Assembly: GCF_009828095.1 (NCBI RefSeq)
Contig: NZ_WTYP01000001.1
Location: 248,001-312,000 of the forward strand
Reading direction: 5' to 3'
Length of the DNA: 64,000 nucleotides
DNA from: Pontixanthobacter luteolus
Lineage (GTDB): Bacteria; Pseudomonadota; Alphaproteobacteria; Sphingomonadales; Sphingomonadaceae
In this document: piece by piece, positions 50,597-59,449 of the stretch
Layout of the letters: each line of letters begins with the position of its first letter
Numbering within the stretch: the stretch's first letter is position 1
Made by a program: the position numbers and the translations under genes
The notes under the pieces: model-generated
The model's database searches: none
The model's input: only the letters and a program-made list of their open reading frames with translations
What the model was told of the DNA's origin: nothing

Positions 50597-51337
50597 TCAG
50601 CGGGCCCCCGGTGTGTCAACCGGCGTGGGTGCCAGTGGTGCGGTAGCGATCACCGAGAATTCGATTCTGCGGTTGGCAGGATCGGCAGGGTCGAGACCCT
50701 CTACCGGTTTGCTCGATCCGACGCCGGATGCGCGCAGACCGTCACGCGGAATTCCCCGGCGGATCAACGCGTTGCGGACGGCATTCGCGCGGTCACGCGA
50801 CAGGGCAAGATTGCCCGGCTCAGGGCCGGAATTGTCGGTGTGTCCGGTGATTGCGATGATATTGCCGAGGCAGGGCCGCAAGGCGGCTTCGACTTCATCC
50901 AGAAGCTCGCGGCTGGCAGCATCCATCGAACTGGAAGATTCCTCGAACCGGATGGTGCGTGCGCGCAGCAGAGCCTCTACATCTTCCTGGCAGTGCAGCG
51001 GGGTCAGCGGCATCATGCCGCTTTCAGCCTTGGCAGTGCCATCGGCCCATCTGATTCCGCCAACACCGGGAATGTTTGCGATGGCGAGTGCGACTTCCGC
51101 GCGTTTGCTTTCGTCCAGCCCTTCGCCGCCGCTAAGTTCCGGGTGGCGCGTAGGCCAGCCATTGGAAAGGATAAAGCGCGAGCGGATCTGCGGTGCACCA
51201 TTTTCTGCGGCTGCCGCCTCTGCCTTTGCCAGCAGGTCGGCGGCCATTTCATCCGCCATGGATGCGTTGCCGATGAACGCAAGCGCTGCGGTAACAAGCG
51301 CACCAGCGATTACAGCGATTTGCGGTTTGAACGGCAT
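50597..51337 (-). CDS. OmpA-family protein
   Basis: A 246-residue envelope protein with an N-terminal signal peptide (IAVIAGALVTAALAFIGNAS) and a C-terminal OmpA domain that binds peptidoglycan: IIAITGHTDNSGPEPGNLAL, followed by SRDRANAVRNALIRRGIP and ANRRIEFSVIA. The middle (TRHPELSGGEGLDESKRAEV, then ANIPGVGGIRWADG) resembles a BON-like or partial OmpA-like fold, suggesting a duplicated architecture. I chose ATG 51337 with AAGGGG upstream over a GTG two codons earlier. First of three tightly coupled genes. Likely links the outer membrane or periplasm to the cell wall. Confidence 0.85.
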   Translation of the reverse strand: MPFKPQIAVIAGALVTAALAFIGNASMADEMAADLLAKAEAAAAENGAPQIRSRFILSNGWPTRHPELSGGEGLDESKRAEVALAIANIPGVGGIRWADGTAKAESGMMPLTPLHCQEDVEALLRARTIRFEESSSSMDAASRELLDEVEAALRPCLGNIIAITGHTDNSGPEPGNLALSRDRANAVRNALIRRGIPRDGLRASGVGSSKPVEGLDPADPANRRIEFSVIATAPLAPTPVDTPGAR

Positions 51338-51421
51338 GGGCACCCCTTAGCCACGCAAGCGCGGTACGAAAAGGGGGCGCGCGATTCCAAATGACAACCG
51401 CGCGGTCCATCGCCGGGGTGC

Positions 51422-53146
51422 CTAGCCGCCGGATTGCGTATCCAGGCTTTCGGCGACATCAGCCAGCCGGGCAAACTCCTGCCTCCAGAAATCGCCCTGT
51501 TTGCCTGAAAGCTGCTGGATGTCGTCGAACCCGTACCGGCCCAGCAACGGGTCGGCGCGGAGTTTCTGGCCGAAGGCGGCAACAGCGGCCGCAAAGGCAA
51601 AATCGCCTTTCGGAGCCTGCGCCCTGCGCAGCGCCTGCGCAGGCACAATCGTGTCGATCAGGCGCGAAGTGTCACCGTCGGGCAATTTGTAGCGAAGCTT
51701 GAGATAGGCCATTTCATCAGCCTTTGCGGAGGCTTCGGGACTGATCGCGGCTTCATAGCGGCGCTGGCCGATCCACCCTTTCGTGCCGGTGGGGACGATT
51801 TCGTAGAGCGCGGTCACCTGATGCCCGGCGCCGATGTCTCCGGCATCCACTGCGTCATTGTCGAAATCTTCATCGCGCAAGGCACGGTTTTCATATCCGA
51901 TCAGACGGTACTGGCTGACAACCGCCGGATTGAACTCCACCTGTATCTTCACGTCCTTGGCGATGGTGAACAGAGTCGACTGCATTTCGTCGCCGAGCAC
52001 CTTTTTCGCTTCCAGCGCGCTGTCGATATAGGCGTAATTGCCATTACCGTGATTGGCGACCTGTTCCATCAGCGCTTCATTGTAATTGCCGGTGCCAAAG
52101 CCGAGCGTGGTCAGGGTGATGCCGCTGTCGCGTTTTTTCTCGATCAGTTCGATCAATTGCTTGCGGTCGCTGATCCCGACATTGAAATCGCCGTCGGTCG
52201 CCAGGATTACCCGGTTCACACCGCCTTCGATCCGGTTGTCTTCAGCGATCTGATAGGCGAGTTGCAGCCCAGCGCCGCCCGCTGTCGAACCGCCTGCCTG
52301 CAACTGGTCCAGCGCGCGCCGGATCTTGCGCGGATCGTTTGTCGGCTCCAGCACCAGACCGGCGGCACCGGCATAGACTACGATAGACACCCGGTCTTGC
52401 GGCGACAGTTCGCTTGCCAGCCCGGCAAGTGCGGTTTTCACTAGCGGCAATTTGTCCGGGCGGCCCATCGATCCCGATACGTCCATCAGGAAAACCAGGT
52501 TTGCTGCAGGGCGTTCTGCGCGGTCGATGTCGTATCCGCGCAGGCCGATGCGCAGCAGCCTGCTATCCGGATTCCACGGCGTCCTGGCGACATCGGTGCT
52601 GACACTGAACGGGATCGTGCGGTCCTGCGGGCGGTCATAATCATAACGGAAATAGTTGATCATTTCCTCTGTCCGCACGGCATCGCGCGGCGGCAAGGCC
52701 CCCTGCGTCAGGAAGCGCCGTGTGTTGGCGTAAGCGCCAGTGTCCACGTCTACCGAAAACGTCGAAACAGGTTCGCTCGCAGCAATTTTGACCGGCGAAA
52801 CTTCTTCACCCTGATATTGTTCACGGCCCGGATCGGCAGGAACAATGACGGGCGGCACATATCGCAGCGTACGGCTTTGTTGGGCGGGGGAACCGGTCAC
52901 GTTTGACCGTGCGGCCACCTCTGCCTCGGCAAGCGCAAACCGGCTTGCGGTAACGGAGACCGGAGCGTTCGCCATTTGCGCCGGGGGAGGTGGCGGAGGA
53001 GGAGGCGGTGGAGGTGGGGGAGGAGCAGCGGGCAAGCCGGTGCTGGCGGTGCCGCTACTGTCCATCTGCTCGTTTGCCGGCCCTGCGGTGCAGGCCGCGA
53101 TAAATACGAACATCGATGCGGCGGCGGCGTTTGCGGCAATACGCAT
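51422..53146 (-). CDS. VWA-domain lipoprotein (DUF3520 type)
   Basis: A 574-residue lipoprotein: the signal ends FVFIAACTAG with the lipobox Cys at about residue 19. A run of 14 prolines with flanking repeats follows (about residues 38-57). The N-terminal vWA-associated domain (about 125-190, VSTFSVDVDTGAYANTRRFL) leads into a von Willebrand A domain with a complete MIDAS (LVFLMDVSGSMG, DxSxS; then ATDGDFNVG). The C-terminal DUF3520 domain spans about residues 390-570. ATG 53146 has GGAGAA just upstream. Family members are envelope proteins of unknown role. It lies 84 bp upstream of the OmpA-family gene on the same strand. Confidence 0.9.
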   Translation of the reverse strand: MRIAANAAAASMFVFIAACTAGPANEQMDSSGTASTGLPAAPPPPPPPPPPPPPPAQMANAPVSVTASRFALAEAEVAARSNVTGSPAQQSRTLRYVPPVIVPADPGREQYQGEEVSPVKIAASEPVSTFSVDVDTGAYANTRRFLTQGALPPRDAVRTEEMINYFRYDYDRPQDRTIPFSVSTDVARTPWNPDSRLLRIGLRGYDIDRAERPAANLVFLMDVSGSMGRPDKLPLVKTALAGLASELSPQDRVSIVVYAGAAGLVLEPTNDPRKIRRALDQLQAGGSTAGGAGLQLAYQIAEDNRIEGGVNRVILATDGDFNVGISDRKQLIELIEKKRDSGITLTTLGFGTGNYNEALMEQVANHGNGNYAYIDSALEAKKVLGDEMQSTLFTIAKDVKIQVEFNPAVVSQYRLIGYENRALRDEDFDNDAVDAGDIGAGHQVTALYEIVPTGTKGWIGQRRYEAAISPEASAKADEMAYLKLRYKLPDGDTSRLIDTIVPAQALRRAQAPKGDFAFAAAVAAFGQKLRADPLLGRYGFDDIQQLSGKQGDFWRQEFARLADVAESLDTQSGG

Positions 53147-53283
53147 GCAGTTTCTCCCTGTCAGTCCCAACCTCAACATGTAATACTATCTCATGGAGTG
53201 AATGGCGTCTGAACAGGGGAAGTTCGGGTTTTTTGCTGCGTCGATCAGCAGGGACGAGGTGCTCTGCTCGCTCTCGTTTGCGT

Positions 53284-54792
53284 TTAGTTGCCGCCGATAT
53301 TCTTGCGAAACAGCACACGGTCGTTAGGGCCGAACCCGCGGTGCCAGATCACCCAGCCATAGGTGGCAACGATTGCGGGAATACCGATCAGCAGCTCTGC
53401 CCATTCAGGCAGGAAGGTTGCGGCATAACCGACAACTACCGCAGGTGCAGCGGCCCAAACCAGTGCCCAGCGCCAGTTACTTACTGGTGCCTTGATCAGT
53501 TTTTTGAGCAGAAGCGCCTTGATCACGCTCGACACGCCGAGGGCGATCAGCAGCGCGATCGCTGCGCCAGCTGCCTTGAACGGTTCGCCAAGATCCAACC
53601 GGGTTGCCAGCATGATGAATGCCACGGTCAGCACGGCCTGGAGCGCCAGTATCCCGACTGAGATCGCCAGATTGCGCTTGCGGGCGATGTAGACAAGGAC
53701 GCTTTCCGAAACGACCGCCATGGCAGCGGCAACTTCTGCTGCGAGCAGAAACGCGAGCGCGCCGGTCCCGCCGACATACTCCGGCCCCCAAAGGCCCATC
53801 ACGGCCTCTCCCGGAACGCCCAGCATCAACGCAATACCGGCCTGGACCGCGATGATCCAGAAACCGACCTGGCGCACCTGCGAGGCGATGGCGGCGAAAT
53901 TTTTCTCTTTCAGGTTCTTGGTGATGACCGGGCTGAGGATCGGCTCGAAGCTCTGTTTCAGTTTTTGCGGCAGCGTGGCAATCTGCTGCGCTACGTAATA
54001 GATCGCGACCGCCGCCGGCGATGCAAAGAAGCCGAGGATAAAGATATCCAGCAACCGGGTGCCGCGCTCGATCGCATCCGCACCGACCAGCGGGAACGCG
54101 CGGGCGCTCATCTTGGCCATATAGACCGGATGAGGTCGCCAGCCGCCGGGCAGGCCGTAGGTCCGCAAAAACGGTATTGCAGCTGTGATCAGTGCAGCAA
54201 AAATCGACGCGATATAGGCCAGCGCCAATCCTGCTTCCTGCGTCGCGGGGATATAGAAGAACACGCCCGCCATGATCGATATCGTCCACGGTTCAACCAC
54301 GGCGCGCGCGCGAACGGTTGTTGCGATGTCATAGCGATATGCCTGCGCGGCCAGCAGTACCTCGGTGATCGCAAAAGCCGGGATCGTCAGGACCAGCCAG
54401 ATGTCCAGCGGGCTGCTCATCCCGTTGGGGAACATCGGCGCGGGGAATGCCCACAGGAACAACCCCGCAGCAGCGCCATAGATCAGGGCCAGCAACAGGC
54501 CATCAAAGACGAGGTTTACTTCGGGCCCTTCGCCTTCGGTCAGGCGCTGGGCCAGCCCGCGCTTCTCGCCCAGCGAACAGATCAGCGCGAGTATTTCGAT
54601 CAGCACGAATGCGGATGCGAACCGGCCTAACGCCTCAGGCCCGTAAAGCCGGGTTGCGATCAGCAAGAACGGGATGCGCGCGGCGAGACGCAGAACGAAG
54701 CCGAACGTGTTGGTGCGGCCACCCTTGGCGAGCGCCTGCATATCCGTATCGCCATTTGGCGCGGAATTGGTCTGCGCTGGCTGGTCGCTCAC
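53284..54792 (-). CDS. Polysaccharide/lipid flippase (MATE-like Wzx type)
   Basis: A 502-residue inner-membrane protein with about 12-14 hydrophobic segments, of the oligosaccharide flippase (polysaccharide biosynthesis) family. The N-terminal pattern GGRTNTFGFVLRLAARIPFL then ATRLYGPEALGRFASAFVL is typical of this group. It probably moves lipid-linked sugars across the membrane; no glycosyltransferases are nearby to show which. Its start overlaps the end of gpsA by 4 bp (ATGA), making it the third gene of a tsaD-gpsA-flippase unit. The ~100 bp downstream to the VWA gene carry no feature I can support. Confidence 0.85.
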   Translation of the reverse strand: MSDQPAQTNSAPNGDTDMQALAKGGRTNTFGFVLRLAARIPFLLIATRLYGPEALGRFASAFVLIEILALICSLGEKRGLAQRLTEGEGPEVNLVFDGLLLALIYGAAAGLFLWAFPAPMFPNGMSSPLDIWLVLTIPAFAITEVLLAAQAYRYDIATTVRARAVVEPWTISIMAGVFFYIPATQEAGLALAYIASIFAALITAAIPFLRTYGLPGGWRPHPVYMAKMSARAFPLVGADAIERGTRLLDIFILGFFASPAAVAIYYVAQQIATLPQKLKQSFEPILSPVITKNLKEKNFAAIASQVRQVGFWIIAVQAGIALMLGVPGEAVMGLWGPEYVGGTGALAFLLAAEVAAAMAVVSESVLVYIARKRNLAISVGILALQAVLTVAFIMLATRLDLGEPFKAAGAAIALLIALGVSSVIKALLLKKLIKAPVSNWRWALVWAAAPAVVVGYAATFLPEWAELLIGIPAIVATYGWVIWHRGFGPNDRVLFRKNIGGN

Positions 54793-55781
54793 GCAGCGGG
54801 TCCGGTTTCAGCTTTCAGCGGACGGGCGAGCAGTTTTGCAACAACATCGCTGGCTGGCGCGCCGTCCAGCAGCGCGTTGACCGCCTGAACAATCGGCATT
54901 GCAATACCGCGTTCCTGCGCAAGTCTGTGCAGGACCGGCGCGGTGTGGGCGCCCTCGGCAACGGTTCTGCGATCAGCCATCAGGTCGGCGGCCGATTGCC
55001 CTTCGCCCAGCGCCTTGCCGAGCGAGAAGTTACGGCTGGATGTGGAGGAACAGGTCAGCACCAGATCGCCCAGTCCGCACAGGCCCGCCAGCGTATCACG
55101 CTGCGCACCCAGCGTTTCCCCGAACCGCAGCATTTCTGCATATCCGCGCGCGATCAGGGCGGCGCGGGCGTTCTGGCCCAGACCCAGCCCGTCGACAACG
55201 CCGCAGGCAATCGCCAGCACGTTCTTTACCGCGCCGCCAATCTCTGCGCCGATTACATCGTCTGAATAATACGGGCGGAACTGCGGCCGCGCGATCACCG
55301 GCTTGAGCCGCTGCCACTGTTCATCTGCGCCGCTGCAGGCCAGCGTAATCGCCGTGGGCAAACCGCTGGCAACTTCGTGCGCGAAGGTGGGGCCGGACAG
55401 GATCGCGATCTCGCTTTCCGGCATGGCGTCCTTGGCGACATCATTCATCAACCGGCCGCTGCTGGCCTCGATACCCTTGCTGCACAGGATCAAATCCCGG
55501 GGCGCCTTCGTCAGATTTCCGACGACTGCGCCGAGATGCTGGGCCGGAGTGACCACCAGAATGGCCTCGCATTCGGACAGGTCCGGCAGTTCGCTGGTTG
55601 CGGTGATTGTTTGCGCCAAGCGGGCTGACGGCAGGAAAAGGCTGTTTGTATGGCTGGCGTTGATTTCCTCGACCAGCTCGGTTTCCCGCGCCCATAACAG
55701 CACGCTGCGGCCATCCGATGCCAGCATCTGGGCCAGTGCCGTGCCCCAGGCTCCGCCGCCCAATACGCCGATCTTGTTCAT
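54789..55781 (-). CDS. gpsA: NAD(P)-dependent glycerol-3-phosphate dehydrogenase
   Basis: A 330-residue dehydrogenase making sn-glycerol-3-phosphate from dihydroxyacetone phosphate for phospholipid synthesis. The NAD site is IGVLGGGAWGTALAQMLASD at the N-terminus. The catalytic lysine region is AVKNVLAIACGVVDGLGLGQ, and NARAALIARGYAEM with LAGLCGLGDLVLTCSS are the C-terminal signatures. I chose ATG 55781; an in-frame extension upstream overlaps tsaD and reads as shadow. It overlaps tsaD by 4 bp (ATGA) and the flippase gene by 4 bp. Confidence 0.96.
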   Translation of the reverse strand: MNKIGVLGGGAWGTALAQMLASDGRSVLLWARETELVEEINASHTNSLFLPSARLAQTITATSELPDLSECEAILVVTPAQHLGAVVGNLTKAPRDLILCSKGIEASSGRLMNDVAKDAMPESEIAILSGPTFAHEVASGLPTAITLACSGADEQWQRLKPVIARPQFRPYYSDDVIGAEIGGAVKNVLAIACGVVDGLGLGQNARAALIARGYAEMLRFGETLGAQRDTLAGLCGLGDLVLTCSSTSSRNFSLGKALGEGQSAADLMADRRTVAEGAHTAPVLHRLAQERGIAMPIVQAVNALLDGAPASDVVAKLLARPLKAETGPAA

Positions 55782-56812
55782 GCTTTTGCTCCTGCGCCGC
55801 GAACCGGTGCCGCATCCGGGTCCAGCGGCCAACGCGGCCGGGCAGCGAAATCCAGCGGATCGGACTGGCCCGATGCCAGCCGTTCTGCGCCGGCCCAGGC
55901 GATCATCGCCGCATTATCAGTGCACAGCGCCAGCGGCGGCGCGACAAAGCGCATGGACCGGTCTGTTGCAAATCCTTCCAGAGCCGATCGGATTTTCTGG
56001 TTTGCCGCGACACCGCCTGCGACCACCAATGATGGGACATGGTCTAGCGGGTCGAGCGAAACGCGCAGACGGTCGAGCAAGCAATCAACCGCAGCCTGCT
56101 GAAAGCTCGCAGCAATATCCTCGTCTCTATGAAGGCCGCTTTCCTTAGCGCGCAGAACCGCGCTTTTCAGCCCGGCAAACGAAAAATGCGGCTCGCCGCT
56201 GCCGACCAGCGGGCGGGGTAGCGGGACAGCGTCCGCATCGCCGGATTTTGCCAGTTGTTCGACAGCGGGGCCGCCGGGATATCCGAGGCCCAGGATTTTG
56301 GCAGTCTTGTCGAATGCTTCGCCCAGCGCATCATCGATTGTGGTCGACAGCCGGCGATATTTGCCGACTCCTTCCACCATTAGGATCTGGCAATGTCCGC
56401 CTGAAACCAGCAGCAAGGCATAGGAAAACTCGAGTGTTTCGTCCGCAAGGCGTGGGGAAAGCGCGTGTCCTTCCAGATGGTTGATCGCGATCAGCGGAAC
56501 ATCGCTGGCCATGGCAAGCGCCTTTGCACTGACGAGGCCGACCATCACTCCGCCAATCAGGCCCGGGCCAGCTGTCGCTGCGATCGCGTCCAATTCTGTC
56601 AATTCCAGGCCCGCCTCCTGCATGACCTCAGCGATCATGGGGGCGAGTTTTTCGGCATGGGCGCGGGCGGCGATTTCCGGCACCACGCCGCCATAGGGCG
56701 CGTGCGCTTCCACCTGCGAGGCGATGCGCTGCGCGACGATCCGCCGGTCGGTGGTAACCAGCGCAGCCGCCGTCTCGTCACAACTGGATTCAATGCCGAG
56801 AACGATGCCCAT
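55778..56812 (-). CDS. tsaD: tRNA threonylcarbamoyladenosine transferase TsaD
   Basis: Universal enzyme (Kae1/Qri7/YgjD) that transfers threonylcarbamoyl to A37 of ANN-decoding tRNAs, with TsaB and TsaE. The 344 residues show the ASKHA ATP fold: VLGIESSCDETAAALV at the N-terminus, the metal-binding AINHLEGHALSPRL (HxxxH), GGHCQILMVEGVG, and SLVVAGGVAANQKIRSAL. Length is normal for the family. It is divergent from hemC with ~45 bp between starts, a common arrangement in this group. First gene of the tsaD-gpsA-flippase run. Confidence 0.97.
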   Translation of the reverse strand: MGIVLGIESSCDETAAALVTTDRRIVAQRIASQVEAHAPYGGVVPEIAARAHAEKLAPMIAEVMQEAGLELTELDAIAATAGPGLIGGVMVGLVSAKALAMASDVPLIAINHLEGHALSPRLADETLEFSYALLLVSGGHCQILMVEGVGKYRRLSTTIDDALGEAFDKTAKILGLGYPGGPAVEQLAKSGDADAVPLPRPLVGSGEPHFSFAGLKSAVLRAKESGLHRDEDIAASFQQAAVDCLLDRLRVSLDPLDHVPSLVVAGGVAANQKIRSALEGFATDRSMRFVAPPLALCTDNAAMIAWAGAERLASGQSDPLDFAARPRWPLDPDAAPVRGAGAKA

Positions 56813-56856
56813 GGCGCTTCCCCTGAACGAGATAGATGGTTAGGGCAAGAGTCCGA

Positions 56857-57786
56857 ATGTCTAGCGAAACAAAACTGCGCCTCGGAACGAGGCAATCGCC
56901 CTTGGCCATGGCCCAGGCGGAAGAAACCCGCCGCCGCCTGTGCGAAGCCCATGGCTGGGCAGAAGATGCCGTGGAACTGGTCAAGGTTCGGGCCAGCGGA
57001 GACAAGATACAGGATCGCCCGCTCGCCGATATCGGCGGCAAGGCGCTGTGGACCCGCGAACTGGATATCTGGTTGGCAGAGGGGCGGATCGACGCTGCCG
57101 TCCATTCTATGAAAGATGTCGAAACCCTGCGCCCGGAATCGCTGACGATTGCTGCAATCCTGCCGCGCGCCGATGTGCGAGACGTGTTGATCGGCGCGTC
57201 ATCGATCCAGTCGATCCCGCGCGGAGCCGTTGTTGGCACCAGCGCACCGCGCCGGGCGGCGCAACTGTTGCACCACAGGCCCGACTGCGAAGTGGTAACG
57301 TTCCGCGGCAATGTGGCAACCCGGCTGGCAAAACTGGCTGCCGGCGAGGCGCAGGCGACCTTTCTGGCCGCGGCTGGGCTGGAGAGGCTTGGCCGCACAG
57401 GTACCGGCACGGTGCTGCCAGCTGACGAATTCCTTCCCGCACCCGCCCAAGGCGCAATCGGGATCGAGTGCAACACCGATGACGCCCAAACGCGCGATCT
57501 CCTGTCGGCGATCAACCATCAGGGAAGTCGCGATACGGTAATGGCCGAGAGAGCCCTGCTCGAAGCCCTGGGCGGGACTTGCCACAGCCCGATTGCGGTT
57601 CTTAGCGAGATCAAGTCAGGCATGCTGACGATGAAAGCGTCGCTGTTCAGCGCGGAGGGCAACGAACGGGTGGACGGCGAAATCGAATGCGATCCGCATG
57701 ATCTGGACGCTGCAAGGACTCTTGGCCGAGATATGCTGTCCCGCGCGGCGTCGGCGATCACCGTGCTTTTCAATGGTCAGTCCTGA
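56857..57786 (+). CDS. hemC: Porphobilinogen deaminase (hydroxymethylbilane synthase)
   Basis: A 309-residue enzyme that condenses four porphobilinogens into hydroxymethylbilane in heme and siroheme synthesis. It begins KLRLGTRQSPLAMAQAEETR, has the arginine-rich substrate region VVGTSAPRRAAQLLHHR then FRGNVATRLAKL, and carries the dipyrromethane-cofactor cysteine in LEALGGTCHSPIAVL. I chose ATG 56857 (MSSETKLRLG); the in-frame ATG at 56836 would add seven residues. hemD follows with a one-base overlap (TGATG). Confidence 0.96.
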   Translation: MSSETKLRLGTRQSPLAMAQAEETRRRLCEAHGWAEDAVELVKVRASGDKIQDRPLADIGGKALWTRELDIWLAEGRIDAAVHSMKDVETLRPESLTIAAILPRADVRDVLIGASSIQSIPRGAVVGTSAPRRAAQLLHHRPDCEVVTFRGNVATRLAKLAAGEAQATFLAAAGLERLGRTGTGTVLPADEFLPAPAQGAIGIECNTDDAQTRDLLSAINHQGSRDTVMAERALLEALGGTCHSPIAVLSEIKSGMLTMKASLFSAEGNERVDGEIECDPHDLDAARTLGRDMLSRAASAITVLFNGQS

Positions 57787-58487
57787 TGCCGGCGCAGGAA
57801 TGCCGCATAATCGCGATCCGGCCCGAACCGGGCCTGTCGCAGACGGTTGAAAACGCCGCGGGGCTTGGCCTCGAGGTTGCCGGTTTTCCATTGTTCGAAG
57901 TTCGTCCGGCTCAATGGGAAGCCCCCTCAGCGCAGGATTTTGACGGCCTGCTGATCGGCAGCGCGAATGCCATCCGCCATGGCGGCGTACAACTCGCGCA
58001 ATTGCTCGACCTGCCGGTGCTTGCGGTCGGGCAGGTCACGGCCGAACTGGCCCGAAAAGCCGGGTTTGTGGTAGAAGTGACAGGCAAGGGCGGTTTGCAG
58101 TCGGTGCTTGATGATCTTGATGACAAGCCGCGCCGGTTGCTGCGCCTGTCAGCAAGGGAACGGATCGACCTTATACCGCCGCAGCACGCGCGCATTGTGG
58201 AAAGAACGGTATATGAATCGGTCGCTCTGCCGATGCCTGCCGCGCTGCAGGACGCGATGAAGCAGCCAGCGGTGATAGTGCTGCACTCTGCGGTCGCAGC
58301 AGCGCATTTTGCCAGCGAATGCAAGCGCGTAGGCGCTGACATGGCCAGGCTCCGAATTGCGGCGATGGGGGCCCGTATCGCTGCTGCCGCAGGTGAGGGA
58401 TGGGGCGATGTTGCGGTATCGCCGAGTGTGGATGATGGCGCATTGCTGGCCTTGGCCGGAAAGATGTGTAAACAATCCGCGAAATAG
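57786..58487 (+). CDS. hemD: Uroporphyrinogen-III synthase
   Basis: A 233-residue enzyme that cyclises hydroxymethylbilane to uroporphyrinogen III. The family is poorly conserved in sequence; support comes from the two-lobe pattern (IIAIRPEPGLSQTVENAAGL, then DGLLIGSANAIRHGG, then PAVIVLHSAVAAAHFASECK), the length and the one-base overlap with hemC. The mitofilin-like gene follows after 39 bp, an arrangement seen in many alphaproteobacteria. Confidence comes mainly from context plus fold pattern. Confidence 0.9.
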   Translation: MPAQECRIIAIRPEPGLSQTVENAAGLGLEVAGFPLFEVRPAQWEAPSAQDFDGLLIGSANAIRHGGVQLAQLLDLPVLAVGQVTAELARKAGFVVEVTGKGGLQSVLDDLDDKPRRLLRLSARERIDLIPPQHARIVERTVYESVALPMPAALQDAMKQPAVIVLHSAVAAAHFASECKRVGADMARLRIAAMGARIAAAAGEGWGDVAVSPSVDDGALLALAGKMCKQSAK

Positions 58488-58526
58488 CACCGGAAAACGG
58501 TGTAAAGGGTCGCAGAACGGAATTTG

Positions 58527-59441
58527 ATGGAACGACAGTTTTCCAAACCTACAGCCAAGGGCTCATGGAGCGCGATCATCGGCGTCGCGCTAAGCGCGTT
58601 TCTGCTCGGTGCGCTTCTGGTAGGCTACATGACTTGGGACGGTACACCCCGCTTCGACGGCGATACGCTGGAAGTGGAACCGCAGGCGATCGCGTCCGGC
58701 GCATCGGCGCCTGAAAGCGACGCGGAACCGACCCCCACCCCCACTGAAACGCAGATGGTTGCAGCGCAGGAGGCAACGCAGGCTGTAGAGCGGGTTGAGG
58801 AACAGCAGGGCGGGATTGAACAGCGTCTGGCCGCAGCAGAACAGCGTCTGGCGAGACTGGATCTTCAGTCTCAGGCCGCGGCCGGCAATGCCGCCCGCGC
58901 AGAAGGCTTGCTGATCGCGTTCGCAACGCGGCGTTCACTGGAGCGCGGGGCGGAGCTGGGCTATCTGGCCGATCAGTTGCGGCTTCGGTTCAGCGATGCG
59001 CTGCCCAATGCCGTGAGCACGGTGATCGAAACCTCACGCGATCCAATTACTCTGGACCAGTTGCTGGCCCGGCTTGAGGGGCTGGGTCCGAAGCTCTCCG
59101 ATGCCACTGAAGAGCCGAGCTTTGAACGTTTCCAGCGAGAAATCAGTTCTTTGTTCGTAATTCGCCGCGAAACCACGCCGTCTCCGCAGCCGCAACGACG
59201 GCTCGACCGGGCGCGCCTGTTTCTGGAAAGCGGAAGGGTGGAGCGCGCGATCGAAGAAGTGCAGAACCTGCCCGGTGCAGACAATGCAGAGGCGTGGATC
59301 GCCGATGCAAAACGTTACGCCAGCGCGCAGCGAGCGCTCGACCTGATTGAGACTTCCGCCGTGCTGGAACCGCGCAGACTACGCGATCGCACGGGGCAGC
59401 CGATCGAGCAGCCAAGCCCGGCGGAAGATACCGGCAACTGA
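58527..59441 (+). CDS. Mitofilin-like inner-membrane protein
   Basis: A 304-residue protein next to hemD, the usual place of the alphaproteobacterial mitofilin/COG4223-like (Mic60 homologue) gene. One N-terminal transmembrane helix (SAIIGVALSAFLLGALLVGY) is followed by a low-complexity Glu/Pro/Thr stretch (about residues 55-75), then a coiled coil (AVERVEEQQGGIEQRLAAAE, QRLARLDLQSQAA), and a helical C-terminal domain. I chose ATG 58527. Its homologues shape intracytoplasmic membranes in other species; here the family match is partial, so the role is inferred from position and architecture. Confidence 0.75.
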   Translation: MERQFSKPTAKGSWSAIIGVALSAFLLGALLVGYMTWDGTPRFDGDTLEVEPQAIASGASAPESDAEPTPTPTETQMVAAQEATQAVERVEEQQGGIEQRLAAAEQRLARLDLQSQAAAGNAARAEGLLIAFATRRSLERGAELGYLADQLRLRFSDALPNAVSTVIETSRDPITLDQLLARLEGLGPKLSDATEEPSFERFQREISSLFVIRRETTPSPQPQRRLDRARLFLESGRVERAIEEVQNLPGADNAEAWIADAKRYASAQRALDLIETSAVLEPRRLRDRTGQPIEQPSPAEDTGN

Positions 59442-59449
59442 GGGTCCGG

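Noticed and set aside
52970-53040. Short tandem repeat region coding the proline run of the VWA lipoprotein
   Set aside because: The GGAGGT/GGCGGA-type repeats are explained by codons of a polyproline linker and need no separate repeat feature.
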